DNA from: Bradyrhizobiaceae bacterium | Lineage (GTDB): Bacteria > Pseudomonadota > Alphaproteobacteria > Rhizobiales > Xanthobacteraceae | NCBI GenBank assembly: GCA_003963145.1 | Contig: RXJJ01000003.1 | Span: 424,146 to 488,145 of the forward strand | DNA: 64,000 nucleotides | Direction: 5' to 3' | In this document: positions 51,105 through 63,383 of the stretch, in pieces | Layout of the letters: each line of letters begins with the position of its first letter | Position numbering within the stretch: position 1 is the first letter of the stretch | Made by a program: the position numbers and the translations under genes | The notes under the pieces: generated by a model | Database searches by the model: none | What the model was told of the DNA's origin: nothing | Seen by the model: the letters and a program-made list of their open reading frames with translations, nothing else

Positions 51105-51120
51105 CGTTTCACGTGAAACA
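51105..51120. promoter_or_regulatory. parS site 2
   Basis: CGTTTCACGTGAAACA matches the parS consensus at 15 of 16 positions with an intact 14-bp core. It lies 35 bp from site 1 in the mnmE-mnmG gap. Confidence 0.9.
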
Positions 51121-51181
51121 TCGAAGCGGACTTGGCAGAATCCGTCTATCGAACGTTGCGTCTCCGGGATAGAACGGCGCC

Positions 51182-53053
51182 ATGTATCAGACATTCGATG
51201 TGATTGTGATCGGAGGCGGACACGCCGGCTGCGAGGCCGCTGCGGCATCCGCGCGTGTGGGTGCCAAAACGGCCCTGGTCACGCACGCCTTCGCGACCGT
51301 CGGTGCAATGTCCTGCAACCCCGCGATCGGCGGCCTCGGCAAGGGTCATCTGGTTCGCGAAATCGACGCGTTGGATGGCCTCATGGGCCGGATGGCGGAT
51401 GCTGGCGGCATCCAGTTTCGGATGCTCAACCGGCGCAAGGGACCGGCGGTCCGTGGGCCCCGCGCCCAGATCGACCGCAAGCTTTATGCACTGGCGATGC
51501 AGGCTGAACTCAGCGCCACCGCGAACCTCACCGTAATCGAAGGCGAGGCGGATGACCTCGTTTTGAAGGACGGAAAGATCGCCGGAATCCGTCTGGCGGA
51601 TGGCCGTGAATTCACCACCGGGGCTGTGGTTGTGACCACGGGCACCTTCCTGCGCGGATTGATCCATTTGGGTGAAAAGAACTGGCCCGCGGGACGCATC
51701 AACGAAAAGCCCGCGCTGGGCCTTTCAAGATCGTTCGAGCGCGCTGGGTTTGGTTTGGGCCGGCTGAAAACCGGCACGCCGCCCCGTCTCGATGGCGCGA
51801 CCATCGACTGGGGGGCTGTCGAGATGCAGCCGGGCGACGATCCGGCCGAACCGTTTTCCGTCCTGACGGACAGGATCACAACACCCCAGATCGAATGCGG
51901 CATCACCCGCACGACGCCCGCAACACATGCGGTCATTCGCGCCAACGTTCATCGATCGCCGATGTATTCGGGGCAGATCACATCAACCGGCCCGCGCTAT
52001 TGCCCGTCTATCGAGGACAAGATTGTCCGCTTCGGCGACCGCGACGGACACCAGATTTTCCTTGAGCCGGAGGGTCTCGACGATTCCACGGTCTATCCCA
52101 ACGGGATTTCGACCTCGCTTCCCGAGGAGGTTCAGCAGGCGATTCTGGCCACGATTCCGGGGCTGGAGAGCGCTCGCATTGTTCGGCCCGGCTACGCCAT
52201 CGAATATGACCATGTCGACCCCCGCGAACTCGACGCTTCGCTACAGACCAAACGGGTGCCGGGGCTGTTCCTGGCGGGACAGATCAACGGCACCACGGGC
52301 TACGAAGAGGCTGCGGCGCAGGGACTGGTGGCTGGTCTCAATGCTGCTTTGCTGGCGGGCGGAAGCGCGCCCGCGATCTTCGACCGCGCTGATGGCTATC
52401 TTGGCGTGATGATCGACGACCTCACCTCGCGCGGCATTACCGAGCCCTATCGGATGTTCACTTCGCGCGCGGAATATCGCCTGACCCTGCGGGCCGACAA
52501 TGCCGACCAGCGGCTGACGGATCGGGGCATCGCGCTCGGATGTGTCGGTCCGTCCCGGCAACTGTTTCACGTGAAAAAAATGGCGGCGCTGGCTGCAGCG
52601 AAAGAGCTGGCCAAGTCGCTCTCGATCACTCCGAACGAAGGCAACAAGCACGGCCTTTCGCTCAACCGCGACGGTCAGCGCCGGTCGGCCTTTGAACTAC
52701 TCGCCTACCCGGACATCGAATGGAGCGCGCTCTCTTCAATCTGGCCGGAGCTGTCGGCCATTGACCCAGCGATCGCGATGCATCTGGAAATCGATGCGAA
52801 ATACGATGTCTATCTCGCGCGGCAGGCTGCGGATGTCAGCGCCTTCCGCCGTGATGAGGGGCTCGTTCTTTCCGGCCTCAACTATGACGACGTGTCCGGC
52901 CTTTCCAACGAAGCGCGGGCCAAGCTGCAAGCGGTTCAACCGCGCACCATCGGTCAGGCGGCGCGGATCGAGGCCATGACGCCGGCGGCGCTGGCGATCC
53001 TCGCGGCCCATCTTCGGCGACAGGCAAAGCGCACATCTGTCGCGTCGGCCTGA
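51182..53053 (+). CDS. mnmG: tRNA U34 carboxymethylaminomethyl modification enzyme MnmG
   Basis: FAD-dependent partner of MnmE (also called GidA). The N-terminal dinucleotide fold [14 protein letters not shown] is at residues 7-20. [25 protein letters not shown] and [11 protein letters not shown] follow, and [23 protein letters not shown] is near residue 360. The length is 623 residues. A one-mismatch parS site lies inside the gene at 52563-52578, which constrains the codons for LFHVKKM. Confidence 0.98.
   Translation: MYQTFDVIVIGGGHAGCEAAAASARVGAKTALVTHAFATVGAMSCNPAIGGLGKGHLVREIDALDGLMGRMADAGGIQFRMLNRRKGPAVRGPRAQIDRKLYALAMQAELSATANLTVIEGEADDLVLKDGKIAGIRLADGREFTTGAVVVTTGTFLRGLIHLGEKNWPAGRINEKPALGLSRSFERAGFGLGRLKTGTPPRLDGATIDWGAVEMQPGDDPAEPFSVLTDRITTPQIECGITRTTPATHAVIRANVHRSPMYSGQITSTGPRYCPSIEDKIVRFGDRDGHQIFLEPEGLDDSTVYPNGISTSLPEEVQQAILATIPGLESARIVRPGYAIEYDHVDPRELDASLQTKRVPGLFLAGQINGTTGYEEAAAQGLVAGLNAALLAGGSAPAIFDRADGYLGVMIDDLTSRGITEPYRMFTSRAEYRLTLRADNADQRLTDRGIALGCVGPSRQLFHVKKMAALAAAKELAKSLSITPNEGNKHGLSLNRDGQRRSAFELLAYPDIEWSALSSIWPELSAIDPAIAMHLEIDAKYDVYLARQAADVSAFRRDEGLVLSGLNYDDVSGLSNEARAKLQAVQPRTIGQAARIEAMTPAALAILAAHLRRQAKRTSVASA
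52563..52578. promoter_or_regulatory. parS-like site 3, inside mnmG
   Basis: TGTTTCACGTGAAAAA differs from the parS consensus at one position. It lies in the mnmG coding sequence and may be a weaker ParB site. Confidence 0.65.
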
Positions 53054-53099
53054 TATTAATTCTGCTGCGGCGACTCAATGCCGCGATCTGGAGCGGATA

Positions 53100-53786
53100 G
53101 TGACCAAGCCGGCCATCATCACGCCGTCGGCGCAAGACAGGAACGCCGCGCTGGCCTTGACGCCGGTTTCACGTGAAACGGCGGACCGGCTGGATGCCTA
53201 CGTCGCGCTGCTCCTGAAGTGGCAGGCGACGACCAATCTGGTCGCGCCGTCGACGCTGCCGCATCTATGGTCACGGCACATCGCCGACTCGCTTCAGCTT
53301 CTCAATCTGTTTCCCTCCGCGAAAAAATGGATTGATCTCGGCAGTGGCGGTGGCTTCCCCGGCATTGTGCTCGCCTGCGCGCTCGCCGATGAGCCCGATG
53401 CGATGGTGAATCTTGTCGAGCGCAATTCAAAGAAGGCGGCTTTTCTTCGCGAGGCACTCCGGGTCACGGGCGGCCGGGGCACTGTGCATCCGACGGACAT
53501 CGGGGATTATGTGGACAGCTTCGACTCGCCGCTCGATTGCGTCACCGCGCGGGCGCTGGCTCCGTTAGAAACGTTGCTCGGCTTTGCGGAACCCCTGATA
53601 AAAAACGGCGCGAAAGCGGTGTTTCTCAAGGGACAAGATGTAGAGCATGAATTGACGGAAGCCACTAAATACTGGACAATCGATCCTCAATTGCACCCCA
53701 GCCGGACGGGTCAGGGGTGGCTTGTCGAGATCGGCAGCATCGAACGGCGGAGCGCTTTATCCGCTACAGGCAGGGCACGCGCATGA
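53100..53786 (+). CDS. rsmG: 16S rRNA (guanine-527-N7)-methyltransferase RsmG
   Basis: Methylates G527 of 16S rRNA; its loss gives low-level streptomycin resistance in several bacteria. The SAM-binding motif WIDLGSGGGFPGIVLA is near residues 77-92. LVERNSKKAAFLREA and VTARALAPLETLL follow. The length is 228 residues from a GTG at 53100. The stop overlaps the parA start by four bases (ATGA). A parS site lies in the codons for PVSRETAD at 53165-53180. Confidence 0.96.
   Translation: MTKPAIITPSAQDRNAALALTPVSRETADRLDAYVALLLKWQATTNLVAPSTLPHLWSRHIADSLQLLNLFPSAKKWIDLGSGGGFPGIVLACALADEPDAMVNLVERNSKKAAFLREALRVTGGRGTVHPTDIGDYVDSFDSPLDCVTARALAPLETLLGFAEPLIKNGAKAVFLKGQDVEHELTEATKYWTIDPQLHPSRTGQGWLVEIGSIERRSALSATGRARA
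53165..53180. promoter_or_regulatory. parS site 4, inside rsmG
   Basis: GGTTTCACGTGAAACG holds the complete 14-bp palindromic parS core, with only the outermost base on each side differing from consensus. It lies within the rsmG reading frame, about 600 bp upstream of parA. Confidence 0.88.
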
Positions 53787-54637
53787 TCGGACTGGATGGA
53801 ATTTTTAAAAATGAAAACGGCGCGGGTCACGAGCCCGGTCGCCCCCGCATTATCGCGCTGGCCAATCAGAAGGGCGGCGTTGGCAAGACCACGACGGCAA
53901 TCAATCTCGGCACGGCGCTCGCCGCCATTGGCGAGCGCGTGCTGATCGTCGATCTCGATCCGCAGGGTAACGCATCGACCGGTCTCGGCATCGACCGCCG
54001 CAACCGCAGCTGTTCGACCTATGACGTTTTGATCGGCGAGGCGAAGCTGCGCGAGGCGATCATCCCGACCGCGGTGCCGCGTCTGCACATTGCGTCGTCG
54101 ACGATGGACCTTTCGGGTCTCGAGCTCGAACTCGGCTCTGCGCGCGACCGCGCCTTCCGTCTGCGCAACGCGATCGCCGATCTCAATACCGACACCTCGG
54201 CCGAGAACGACTACACCTATGTGCTGGTCGACTGCCCGCCTTCGCTGAACCTCATCACAGTGAACGCGATGGCTGCCTCGCATGCGATCCTCGTTCCGCT
54301 TCAGTGCGAGTTCTTCGCGCTCGAGGGTCTGTCGCAATTGCTGCAGACGGTCGAGCAGGTGCGCTCGACGCTCAATCCGACGCTGACCATTCACGGCATC
54401 GTGCTGACCATGTTCGATGCGCGCAACAATTTGTCGAACCAGGTCGTCGCCGACGTTCGCCAGTTCATGGGCTCCAAGGTTTACGACACCATGATCCCGC
54501 GCAACGTGCGCATCTCCGAGGCGCCGTCCTACGGCAAGCCGGTGCTGGTTTACGATTTGAAGTGCGTGGGCAGCGAAGCGTATCTCAAACTTGCCACCGA
54601 AGTGATCCAGCGCGAGCGCGAACTGCGCACGCATTGA
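53783..54637 (+). CDS. parA: Chromosome partitioning ATPase ParA
   Basis: Deviant Walker ATPase that moves ParB-parS complexes along the nucleoid. The Walker A motif is ANQKGGVGKTTTAINLGTAL near residues 27-46. VDLDPQGNASTGLG and VLVDCPPSLN follow. The ATG at 53783 overlaps the rsmG stop by four bases, giving 284 residues. An in-frame extension to 53717 is inside rsmG. It is followed by a strong hairpin before parB. Confidence 0.97.
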   Translation: MIGLDGIFKNENGAGHEPGRPRIIALANQKGGVGKTTTAINLGTALAAIGERVLIVDLDPQGNASTGLGIDRRNRSCSTYDVLIGEAKLREAIIPTAVPRLHIASSTMDLSGLELELGSARDRAFRLRNAIADLNTDTSAENDYTYVLVDCPPSLNLITVNAMAASHAILVPLQCEFFALEGLSQLLQTVEQVRSTLNPTLTIHGIVLTMFDARNNLSNQVVADVRQFMGSKVYDTMIPRNVRISEAPSYGKPVLVYDLKCVGSEAYLKLATEVIQRERELRTH

Positions 54638-54640
54638 AAC

Positions 54641-54660
54641 GCGGGCGCCCAGGCGCCCGC
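54641..54660 (+). terminator. Hairpin between parA and parB
   Basis: GCGGGCGCC (54641-54649) and GGCGCCCGC (54652-54660) are perfect inverted repeats with a 2-base spacer, followed by CTTTAG. The tight spacer means the loop must open by one or more pairs. It starts four bases after the parA stop. With only a short U-run it may act as an attenuator or 3' end protector that sets the ParA:ParB ratio. Confidence 0.6.
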
Positions 54661-54723
54661 CTTTAGCTCTGGATAATGTGAGTTGCGGCAAGGAGCGTGA
54701 GAGTGAGTCCAAGGGAGACGGCG

Positions 54724-55635
<912 letters not shown>

Positions 55636-55663
55636 ATCCGGATTAAACCGGCATTAATTGTCA

Positions 55664-56692
55664 TCAGCCCCGGCGACGCGCATTCACCGCAACGGACATC
55701 AGCGCGCGCTGCGCGATGGTTGCGGCAAGGTCGGGCTGTTTGCGCATGTCGAATGCCGCTTCGGCAAGCTGGGCGATGATTTTCACAAGCCGTTCCGATC
55801 TCGCCTGCCGCAACGCGGACTCGACCAGTGTCTTTCGCGAGAAATGCAGACGCGGGAATCCGGATTCGACCGCATCGCTTTCACTGCGCCCCTCATCGAC
55901 CGATAGCCGGGCCTTGTGGAGCTGCGCCGCCTGGCGCTGCGCGGACGCGATGATCGCGCCGGGATAGAGACCGGCCGCGATCGCCTTGGCGAATGAAGTT
56001 TCCATTTCGCCGACGCGGCCCGCGAACGTATTGTCGATGATCGGATCAAGCGCCAGACTCGACGCGTCGGTGACCACCGCCATCACATCATCGATGGTCA
56101 CTTCTTTTGCGCCATGCGCGTAAAGCGCGAGTTTGCGGATCTCGTTGCGCGAGGCCTGCCGGTCGCCGCCGAGCAGCGCGACGAGGGCGGTGCGGGCGTC
56201 GGCGGCGATTTTCAGATTCGAGGCACGCATCTCGTCGTCGATCAGTTTTGCCAGATCGCGCTCGGTGTCGGGATAGCAGGCAATGGCGACCGCGGACTTG
56301 GAGCGCTCGCAGCTCTTGCGCAGCGGCGCGTCGGGACGCAGTTCTCCGGCCTCGATCACGATGCGGCAATCCTTCGGCGGCGATTCCGACAGGGTATCGA
56401 GCCCGCTGGAAAAATTCCGCGAGCCGGCACGGATGCGGATCGCGCGGCGTCCGCCGAACAGCGGCACCGTCATCGCCTCCTCGACAAGACGGGACGGTTC
56501 GGCGGCGAGTTCGTCGCCGTCCATCCGCACCATCGAAAACGGATCGTTCGGATCGTCGACCGCGGATGCCAGCAGCGCGTCGGCGCGTTCGCGCACCAGT
56601 CCCGCGTCGGGACCGTAAAGCAGGATGATGGGACGGGCCGGATCGGGGCGGGCGAGAAAACTGTCGATCTCTTTGCCGCGCAAGGCCGTCAT
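55664..56692 (-). CDS. holA: DNA polymerase III delta subunit
   Basis: Clamp-loader subunit that opens the sliding clamp. Typical parts are ALRGKEIDSFLARP, IILLYGPDAGLVRERADALL near residue 22, and GGRRAIRIR. A C-terminal helical domain follows (AQLHKARLSVDEGRSE). The ATG at 56692 gives 342 residues. A TTG at 56734 would add 14 residues but is less likely. It lies 51 bp after lptE. Confidence 0.93.
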   Translation of the reverse strand: MTALRGKEIDSFLARPDPARPIILLYGPDAGLVRERADALLASAVDDPNDPFSMVRMDGDELAAEPSRLVEEAMTVPLFGGRRAIRIRAGSRNFSSGLDTLSESPPKDCRIVIEAGELRPDAPLRKSCERSKSAVAIACYPDTERDLAKLIDDEMRASNLKIAADARTALVALLGGDRQASRNEIRKLALYAHGAKEVTIDDVMAVVTDASSLALDPIIDNTFAGRVGEMETSFAKAIAAGLYPGAIIASAQRQAAQLHKARLSVDEGRSESDAVESGFPRLHFSRKTLVESALRQARSERLVKIIAQLAEAAFDMRKQPDLAATIAQRALMSVAVNARRRG

Positions 56693-56743
56693 GAGTCGGT
56701 CGAATCCAGCGGTCGCCGGAGATGACGCGGCCAAAGCCGCATT

Positions 56744-57284
56744 TTACATGCCGGCATAGAAATAGGAGGCAAGCCGGGTGCTGATGTTTTCTGCGATGAC
56801 CTTGGCGGCGCGATCCTCGGCGTCGCGCAAACCGCGGTCGCGGGCAAAACGCTGTTCCTGTCCCGGAATGTCGTTGGTGACATGCGCGCTGGTCGATCCG
56901 TTCATCACCACCTTGTCGGTGGCGATTTCGCGCAGCTCGTAAGTGGCGTCGATGCCGTAGCTCTCGGTCTCCGGACGGGCGGTCGTGCTGTCGGTGATGA
57001 CGGTGACGCGCGAGGTTTGCAAACGCATCGCCAGCTTGTAGAGCGGCGGCGCGCCGGCACCCCCGCCATAGGACTTGAACATCAGTTCGTTGCGGATGGC
57101 GACGCCGAGCCGCGCCTCGCGCGAGCCGTTCGGCACGTTCAGCGGCGGAAATTCGACGGTCGAAAGCTTGTCGCGCAGGGCCGCATCCCCGCTGGGGCCG
57201 CGCTCCGCGTACATCGGCTGGAAGCAGCCCGCTGTCAGCGCGGCCAGAAGCGCCACAGCCGCCAGCCGTGCAACTGTGCGGGTC

Positions 57285-57298
<14 letters not shown>
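56744..57298 (-). CDS. lptE: LPS-assembly lipoprotein LptE
   Basis: Outer-membrane lipoprotein that plugs and helps fold LptD for lipopolysaccharide export. The signal peptide [20 protein letters not shown] ends in the lipobox LTAGC near residue 25. The mature part has FQPMYAE and [14 protein letters not shown], and ends in [13 protein letters not shown]. The length is 184 residues. Its start overlaps the leuS stop by 14 bases. The order leuS-lptE-holA is the same as in many proteobacteria. Confidence 0.92.
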
Positions 57299-59921
<2,623 letters not shown>

Positions 59922-60090
59922 CTCGGTCGGTCTGTCGGTGAAAGCGGGCCGACTCATACGTGGTTTCGGCCCAAGAGGAAACACCGGGAGCGCATCCCGG
60001 CGCCCGCCTGGAGCCGATCAAAATGCTGCGGGAATTGAGGTTTTTAGCGGCAAAGCCGGATTTCGGGCCGGCGGATAGGGAAATGCAGCG

Positions 60091-61782
60091 TCAGCTTGCC
60101 ATCGAGAGGTCGCTGTCGCCGGACCGGATCAGGGTATGGGAGACAATATTGTTCCGCCCGCGCCGCTTGGCGGCGTAAAGGCTCACATCGGCGGCGTCGA
60201 TCAGTTCCTGAGGACCGATAGCATCGCTGGGCCGGATCGCCGCGACGCCGGCGCTGATCGTGACCATGCCGAACCCGCTCATGGTGTGAGGAATGGCGAG
60301 CCGCTGCACGCTGGCGCGGATCATATCGGCGATTTCAAGGATTTTCGCTGATTCCGCACCGGGTACCAGGACGCAGAACTCCTCGCCGCCATAGCGTGCG
60401 GCAAAACCCTGTGTTTGCGCCGCGACTGTCGACAACACATCGCCGATCTTACCAAGGCAGGCATCTCCCTCGGGATGTCCGTAGGTGTCGTTGAACAGTT
60501 TGAAGTAGTCCACGTCGATCATGATGAGCGACAGTTCGCTCCCGTTCTGTTCGGCCTTCAGCCATTCGAAATCGAGCCGGCTCTGGAAGCCGCGACGGTT
60601 CGCCAGACCCGATATCATGTCGAGCGACGCCATCACGGTGAGACGATTATTGCTCGCGATCAACTCGCGCTCGCGTTCGGCAAGTTGTCCCGCCATGCGG
60701 TTGAAAGCATCCAATAGAGGCACGAATTCGCGCGGCAGTCCGAGATTTGAGGCGGGCGGGCTGAGATCGCCGCGCCCGAACCGTTCGGCCATGTCGGTCA
60801 TGGTCTTGACCGGACGGATGATTAGCCGCTCGCCGACGAACCACGCGCCCGACAGGGCCAGGAGGATCACCGCGGCAAACTGGAGGTAGGCGGTCCGGAT
60901 GCGGCCATCGATATCGGCAAGCAGCTTTGCCTCATTGGTGCTGACGATCATGCGGGCGCGCGTTCCCCCGACGCGCGCAAAGGTGACGGCCTGCTTTTCG
61001 CCATCGGCAGTTTTGTAAACAATCGAGCCTTCGTCGCTGTCGAGGTTGATTTCCTTCGCCGCCACCGCGTCCAGCAGCGGGGTCTCGCGCAGACGCTGTC
61101 CGACCAGGAGCGTGTTCTCGGGATGCGCCGCCAGCACCACGCCGTCTCCGTCGACCAGCAGAACGGAAACACCGGGCCGCTCGGTGCGGCCGGCCAGAAT
61201 TTGCGACATCCAGCTGAGGTCGATGGTGGCGGCAATGACGACTTTTTTCCCGCTCATGAAGTTGGTTGCGGGATACGCAGCCATGATCGCAGGCATATTG
61301 GTGGTGCGGGTAAAAATATAATCGCTGACGACGAATGTTGACGTGGCCATCGCGCGGCGAAAATATTCGCGGTCGCTGAGATCGAGACCGATGATGCTCG
61401 GCAAGGTCGAGCAAACGATCTTGCCATCCTTGTCGGTGATCATGAGCGTGCGGATCCACGGCAAATCCGGCCGCATGCTGGCGCGCAGAATCGTGCATCC
61501 CTGATCAGGATCAGCCGCCGCGCTGTAGATATAGGCCGATGACTTGAGGACGCCTTCAACGGCCAGAATGACTTCGCGCTGTGCGCTCGCGGCACGGCGG
61601 GCAAGTTCGGCGAGCTCGTCTCCTGCTGCTGCAATCTGCCTGGTGCGGGTGTTTTCCAGCACGCGCACCCGGTCCAGCATCAGGGGAGTCACCAGAATCA
61701 GGGCAAGAATGACAAATCGGGCGCGGATACCGATCAGGTTTCCGAATTTCGGCCTGTTGCCACGTAAGGTCATAATCGACAT
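60091..61782 (-). CDS. Membrane diguanylate cyclase with dCACHE-type sensor and HAMP
   Basis: A predicted c-di-GMP synthase of 564 residues. One N-terminal helix (FVILALILVTPLML) is followed by a periplasmic sensor domain of about 230 residues, a second helix (LQFAAVILLALSGAWFVG), a HAMP segment (RPVKTMTDMAERFGRGDLSP) and a C-terminal GGDEF domain. The active site GGEEF is near residues 465-469. The product-inhibition I-site RxxD, normally four residues before the RYGG, reads QTQG here and is absent. The ATG at 61782 follows AAGGGGA. The ligand is unknown. It stands alone between leuS and yggS. Confidence 0.9.
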   Translation of the reverse strand: MSIMTLRGNRPKFGNLIGIRARFVILALILVTPLMLDRVRVLENTRTRQIAAAGDELAELARRAASAQREVILAVEGVLKSSAYIYSAAADPDQGCTILRASMRPDLPWIRTLMITDKDGKIVCSTLPSIIGLDLSDREYFRRAMATSTFVVSDYIFTRTTNMPAIMAAYPATNFMSGKKVVIAATIDLSWMSQILAGRTERPGVSVLLVDGDGVVLAAHPENTLLVGQRLRETPLLDAVAAKEINLDSDEGSIVYKTADGEKQAVTFARVGGTRARMIVSTNEAKLLADIDGRIRTAYLQFAAVILLALSGAWFVGERLIIRPVKTMTDMAERFGRGDLSPPASNLGLPREFVPLLDAFNRMAGQLAERERELIASNNRLTVMASLDMISGLANRRGFQSRLDFEWLKAEQNGSELSLIMIDVDYFKLFNDTYGHPEGDACLGKIGDVLSTVAAQTQGFAARYGGEEFCVLVPGAESAKILEIADMIRASVQRLAIPHTMSGFGMVTISAGVAAIRPSDAIGPQELIDAADVSLYAAKRRGRNNIVSHTLIRSGDSDLSMAS

Positions 61783-61913
61783 AGAAGTCCCCTTGCCCCA
61801 TCGGGACATTAGGGACCAACGACTCAAGAACAGTTTTCGTCACTCGGTAAAATTCGATCTATCGTGAAAGTTTCGTGTTGGAAAATCGGCAAAACGGGAA
61901 AGTTATTCCGGTA

Positions 61914-62576
61914 ATGTCCCATTTACCTCAAGGTTACGTCGCTGTGCGTGACGAGATTATCCGCGCCTGCCGCGATGCGCGGCGACCGCCCGAATCCGTC
62001 GAACTGATTGCCGTTTCGAAGACTTTTGATGCGCCCGCCATCGCGCCGGTGATCGCTGCCGGGCAGCGTCATTTCGGCGAGAACCGTGTGCAGGAAGCCA
62101 AATCGAAATGGCCGCCGCTGATCGCAGCCACACCGGCCATCCGACTTCACCTGATCGGCCCTCTGCAATCGAACAAGGCGAAGGAGGCGGTGGCGCTGTT
62201 CGACGCCATCCATTCGGTGGACCGGCCGAGCATTTGCGAAGCGTTAGCCAAGGAAATCAAAAGCCAGCAGCGCCAGCCTTTGCTGTTCGCGCAGATCAAT
62301 ACCGGCGAGGAGCCGCAGAAAGCCGGCGTCGCGCCGCAGGACGCGGATGATTTTCTGGCGCGCTGCCGCGATCATTACGGCCTGAATATTTCGGGCCTGA
62401 TGTGTATTCCGCCGGTGGACGAGGCGCCCGCGCCGCACTTCGCGCTGACGGCGAAGATCGCCGCCCGCAACGGACTGAAACTGTTGTCGATGGGCATGAG
62501 CGCGGATTTTCCGGTCGCCATTCAGTTCGGCGCGACGCATGTGCGCGTTGGATCGGCGATTTTCGGCGGTCGATAA
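61914..62576 (+). CDS. YggS family pyridoxal-phosphate homeostasis protein
   Basis: Alanine-racemase-fold PLP-binding protein that buffers vitamin B6 and affects amino-acid balance. The PLP lysine lies in LIAVSKTF (near residue 36). HFGENRVQEAKSKWP, HLIGPLQSNKAKEAV and LSMGMSADFPVAIQFGATHVRVGSAIFG follow. The ATG at 61914 gives 220 residues. It is divergent from the diguanylate cyclase and convergent with the L,D-transpeptidase, with 12 bp between stops. Confidence 0.95.
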   Translation: MSHLPQGYVAVRDEIIRACRDARRPPESVELIAVSKTFDAPAIAPVIAAGQRHFGENRVQEAKSKWPPLIAATPAIRLHLIGPLQSNKAKEAVALFDAIHSVDRPSICEALAKEIKSQQRQPLLFAQINTGEEPQKAGVAPQDADDFLARCRDHYGLNISGLMCIPPVDEAPAPHFALTAKIAARNGLKLLSMGMSADFPVAIQFGATHVRVGSAIFGGR

Positions 62577-62588
62577 TTTTCGCGGCGG

Positions 62589-63158
62589 CTACCCGATCAC
62601 GATTCGCGTCTGCGGTCCGATCCGTTCCAGAAGCCGCAGCATATTCGCGCGGGTCATGCCGACGCAGCCGGCGGTCGGCGAGAAGTTTTCCCGCGCCAGA
62701 TGCAGGAACACCGCGCTGCCGCGGCCCGCGACGCGCGGGCGGGAGTTGTGGTCGATTTCGATGATGAAGTCGTAGAGATGATCGTCCCGCATCAGCCGGT
62801 CGCCCGGCGCGCCGTCCGCAGCGCGGACCGGCCTGTTGTAGCGGCGATCCGCCGGATCTTCCGACCAGGCGTCGGCCGGATCGATGCGGCGGACGGGAAG
62901 ACGGGTGCGGGGCCGCGGATTCCTGTCGGCGCGCCACCATAGGCGCAAGGGATGGAACACGCCGCGCGGGGTGCCGCCATCGCCTTCGCGCTTGTCGGCG
63001 CGAATACCTCCGCGGCCCAGGGAGACGGGCACTGTCCAGTCACCGGCGAACAGCCAGCCCTGCCGGGGGCGGCCCGCCGCCGCGCGAATCAGGATGGCCG
63101 ACAGCGGCCGATCACGCCGAATTGTATGGTAAGGTGTTGAAGAAACAGGCTTTCCCAT
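62589..63158 (-). CDS. L,D-transpeptidase (YkuD) domain protein
   Basis: A 189-residue protein with the YkuD catalytic signature: a conserved His in VFLHLAREN followed by FSPTAGCVGM with the active-site cysteine near residue 168. Such enzymes cross-link peptidoglycan or attach proteins to it. No convincing signal peptide is seen: the N-terminus MGKPVSSTPYHTIRRDR is polar. This is odd for a periplasmic enzyme, so either the start is mis-set or export differs. It is divergent from the response regulator. Confidence 0.82.
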   Translation of the reverse strand: MGKPVSSTPYHTIRRDRPLSAILIRAAAGRPRQGWLFAGDWTVPVSLGRGGIRADKREGDGGTPRGVFHPLRLWWRADRNPRPRTRLPVRRIDPADAWSEDPADRRYNRPVRAADGAPGDRLMRDDHLYDFIIEIDHNSRPRVAGRGSAVFLHLARENFSPTAGCVGMTRANMLRLLERIGPQTRIVIG

Positions 63159-63383
63159 GCCGGAAGCAATATCGTTTATTTCGATGGACGTTTAGCGCTA
63201 TTTCGCCATTGTCTTGCCGCAACACTCCTACCGCCTATTTGACGAGCCTGCACGTGTGCTGCAAATGCTTCAGGCCCGTCAAATCGAGATGCGGCACGAG
63301 CCGACAAGCCTTTCTCAACATTCGATTTTCAAGCTTGCAATCCAAGCTTTAAATCCGAGCCTTAAATCCAAGGACAGATCAAA
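63159..63383. other. Control region of the response regulator
   Basis: A 225-bp gap without a credible gene, clearly richer in A+T than its flanks. Short reading frames in it have atypical composition. It contains three tandem 13-bp repeats just before the ribosome-binding site of the response regulator. Confidence 0.5.
63331..63369. repeat. Three tandem 13-bp repeats upstream of the response regulator
   Basis: Three adjacent 13-base units: AAGCTTGCAATCC (63331-63343), AAGCTTTAAATCC (63344-63356) and GAGCCTTAAATCC (63357-63369). The last five bases AATCC are invariant and units 2 and 3 share TTAAATCC. The array ends directly before AAGGA, the SD of the gene at 63384. OmpR-type regulators usually bind short direct repeats, so an autoregulatory operator is plausible but inferred. 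Confidence 0.6.

Noticed and set aside
63122..63352. 76-codon plus-strand frame in the gap before the response regulator
   Set aside because: It has a Cys/Arg/Ser-rich translation and no SD, and it overlaps the divergent transpeptidase start.
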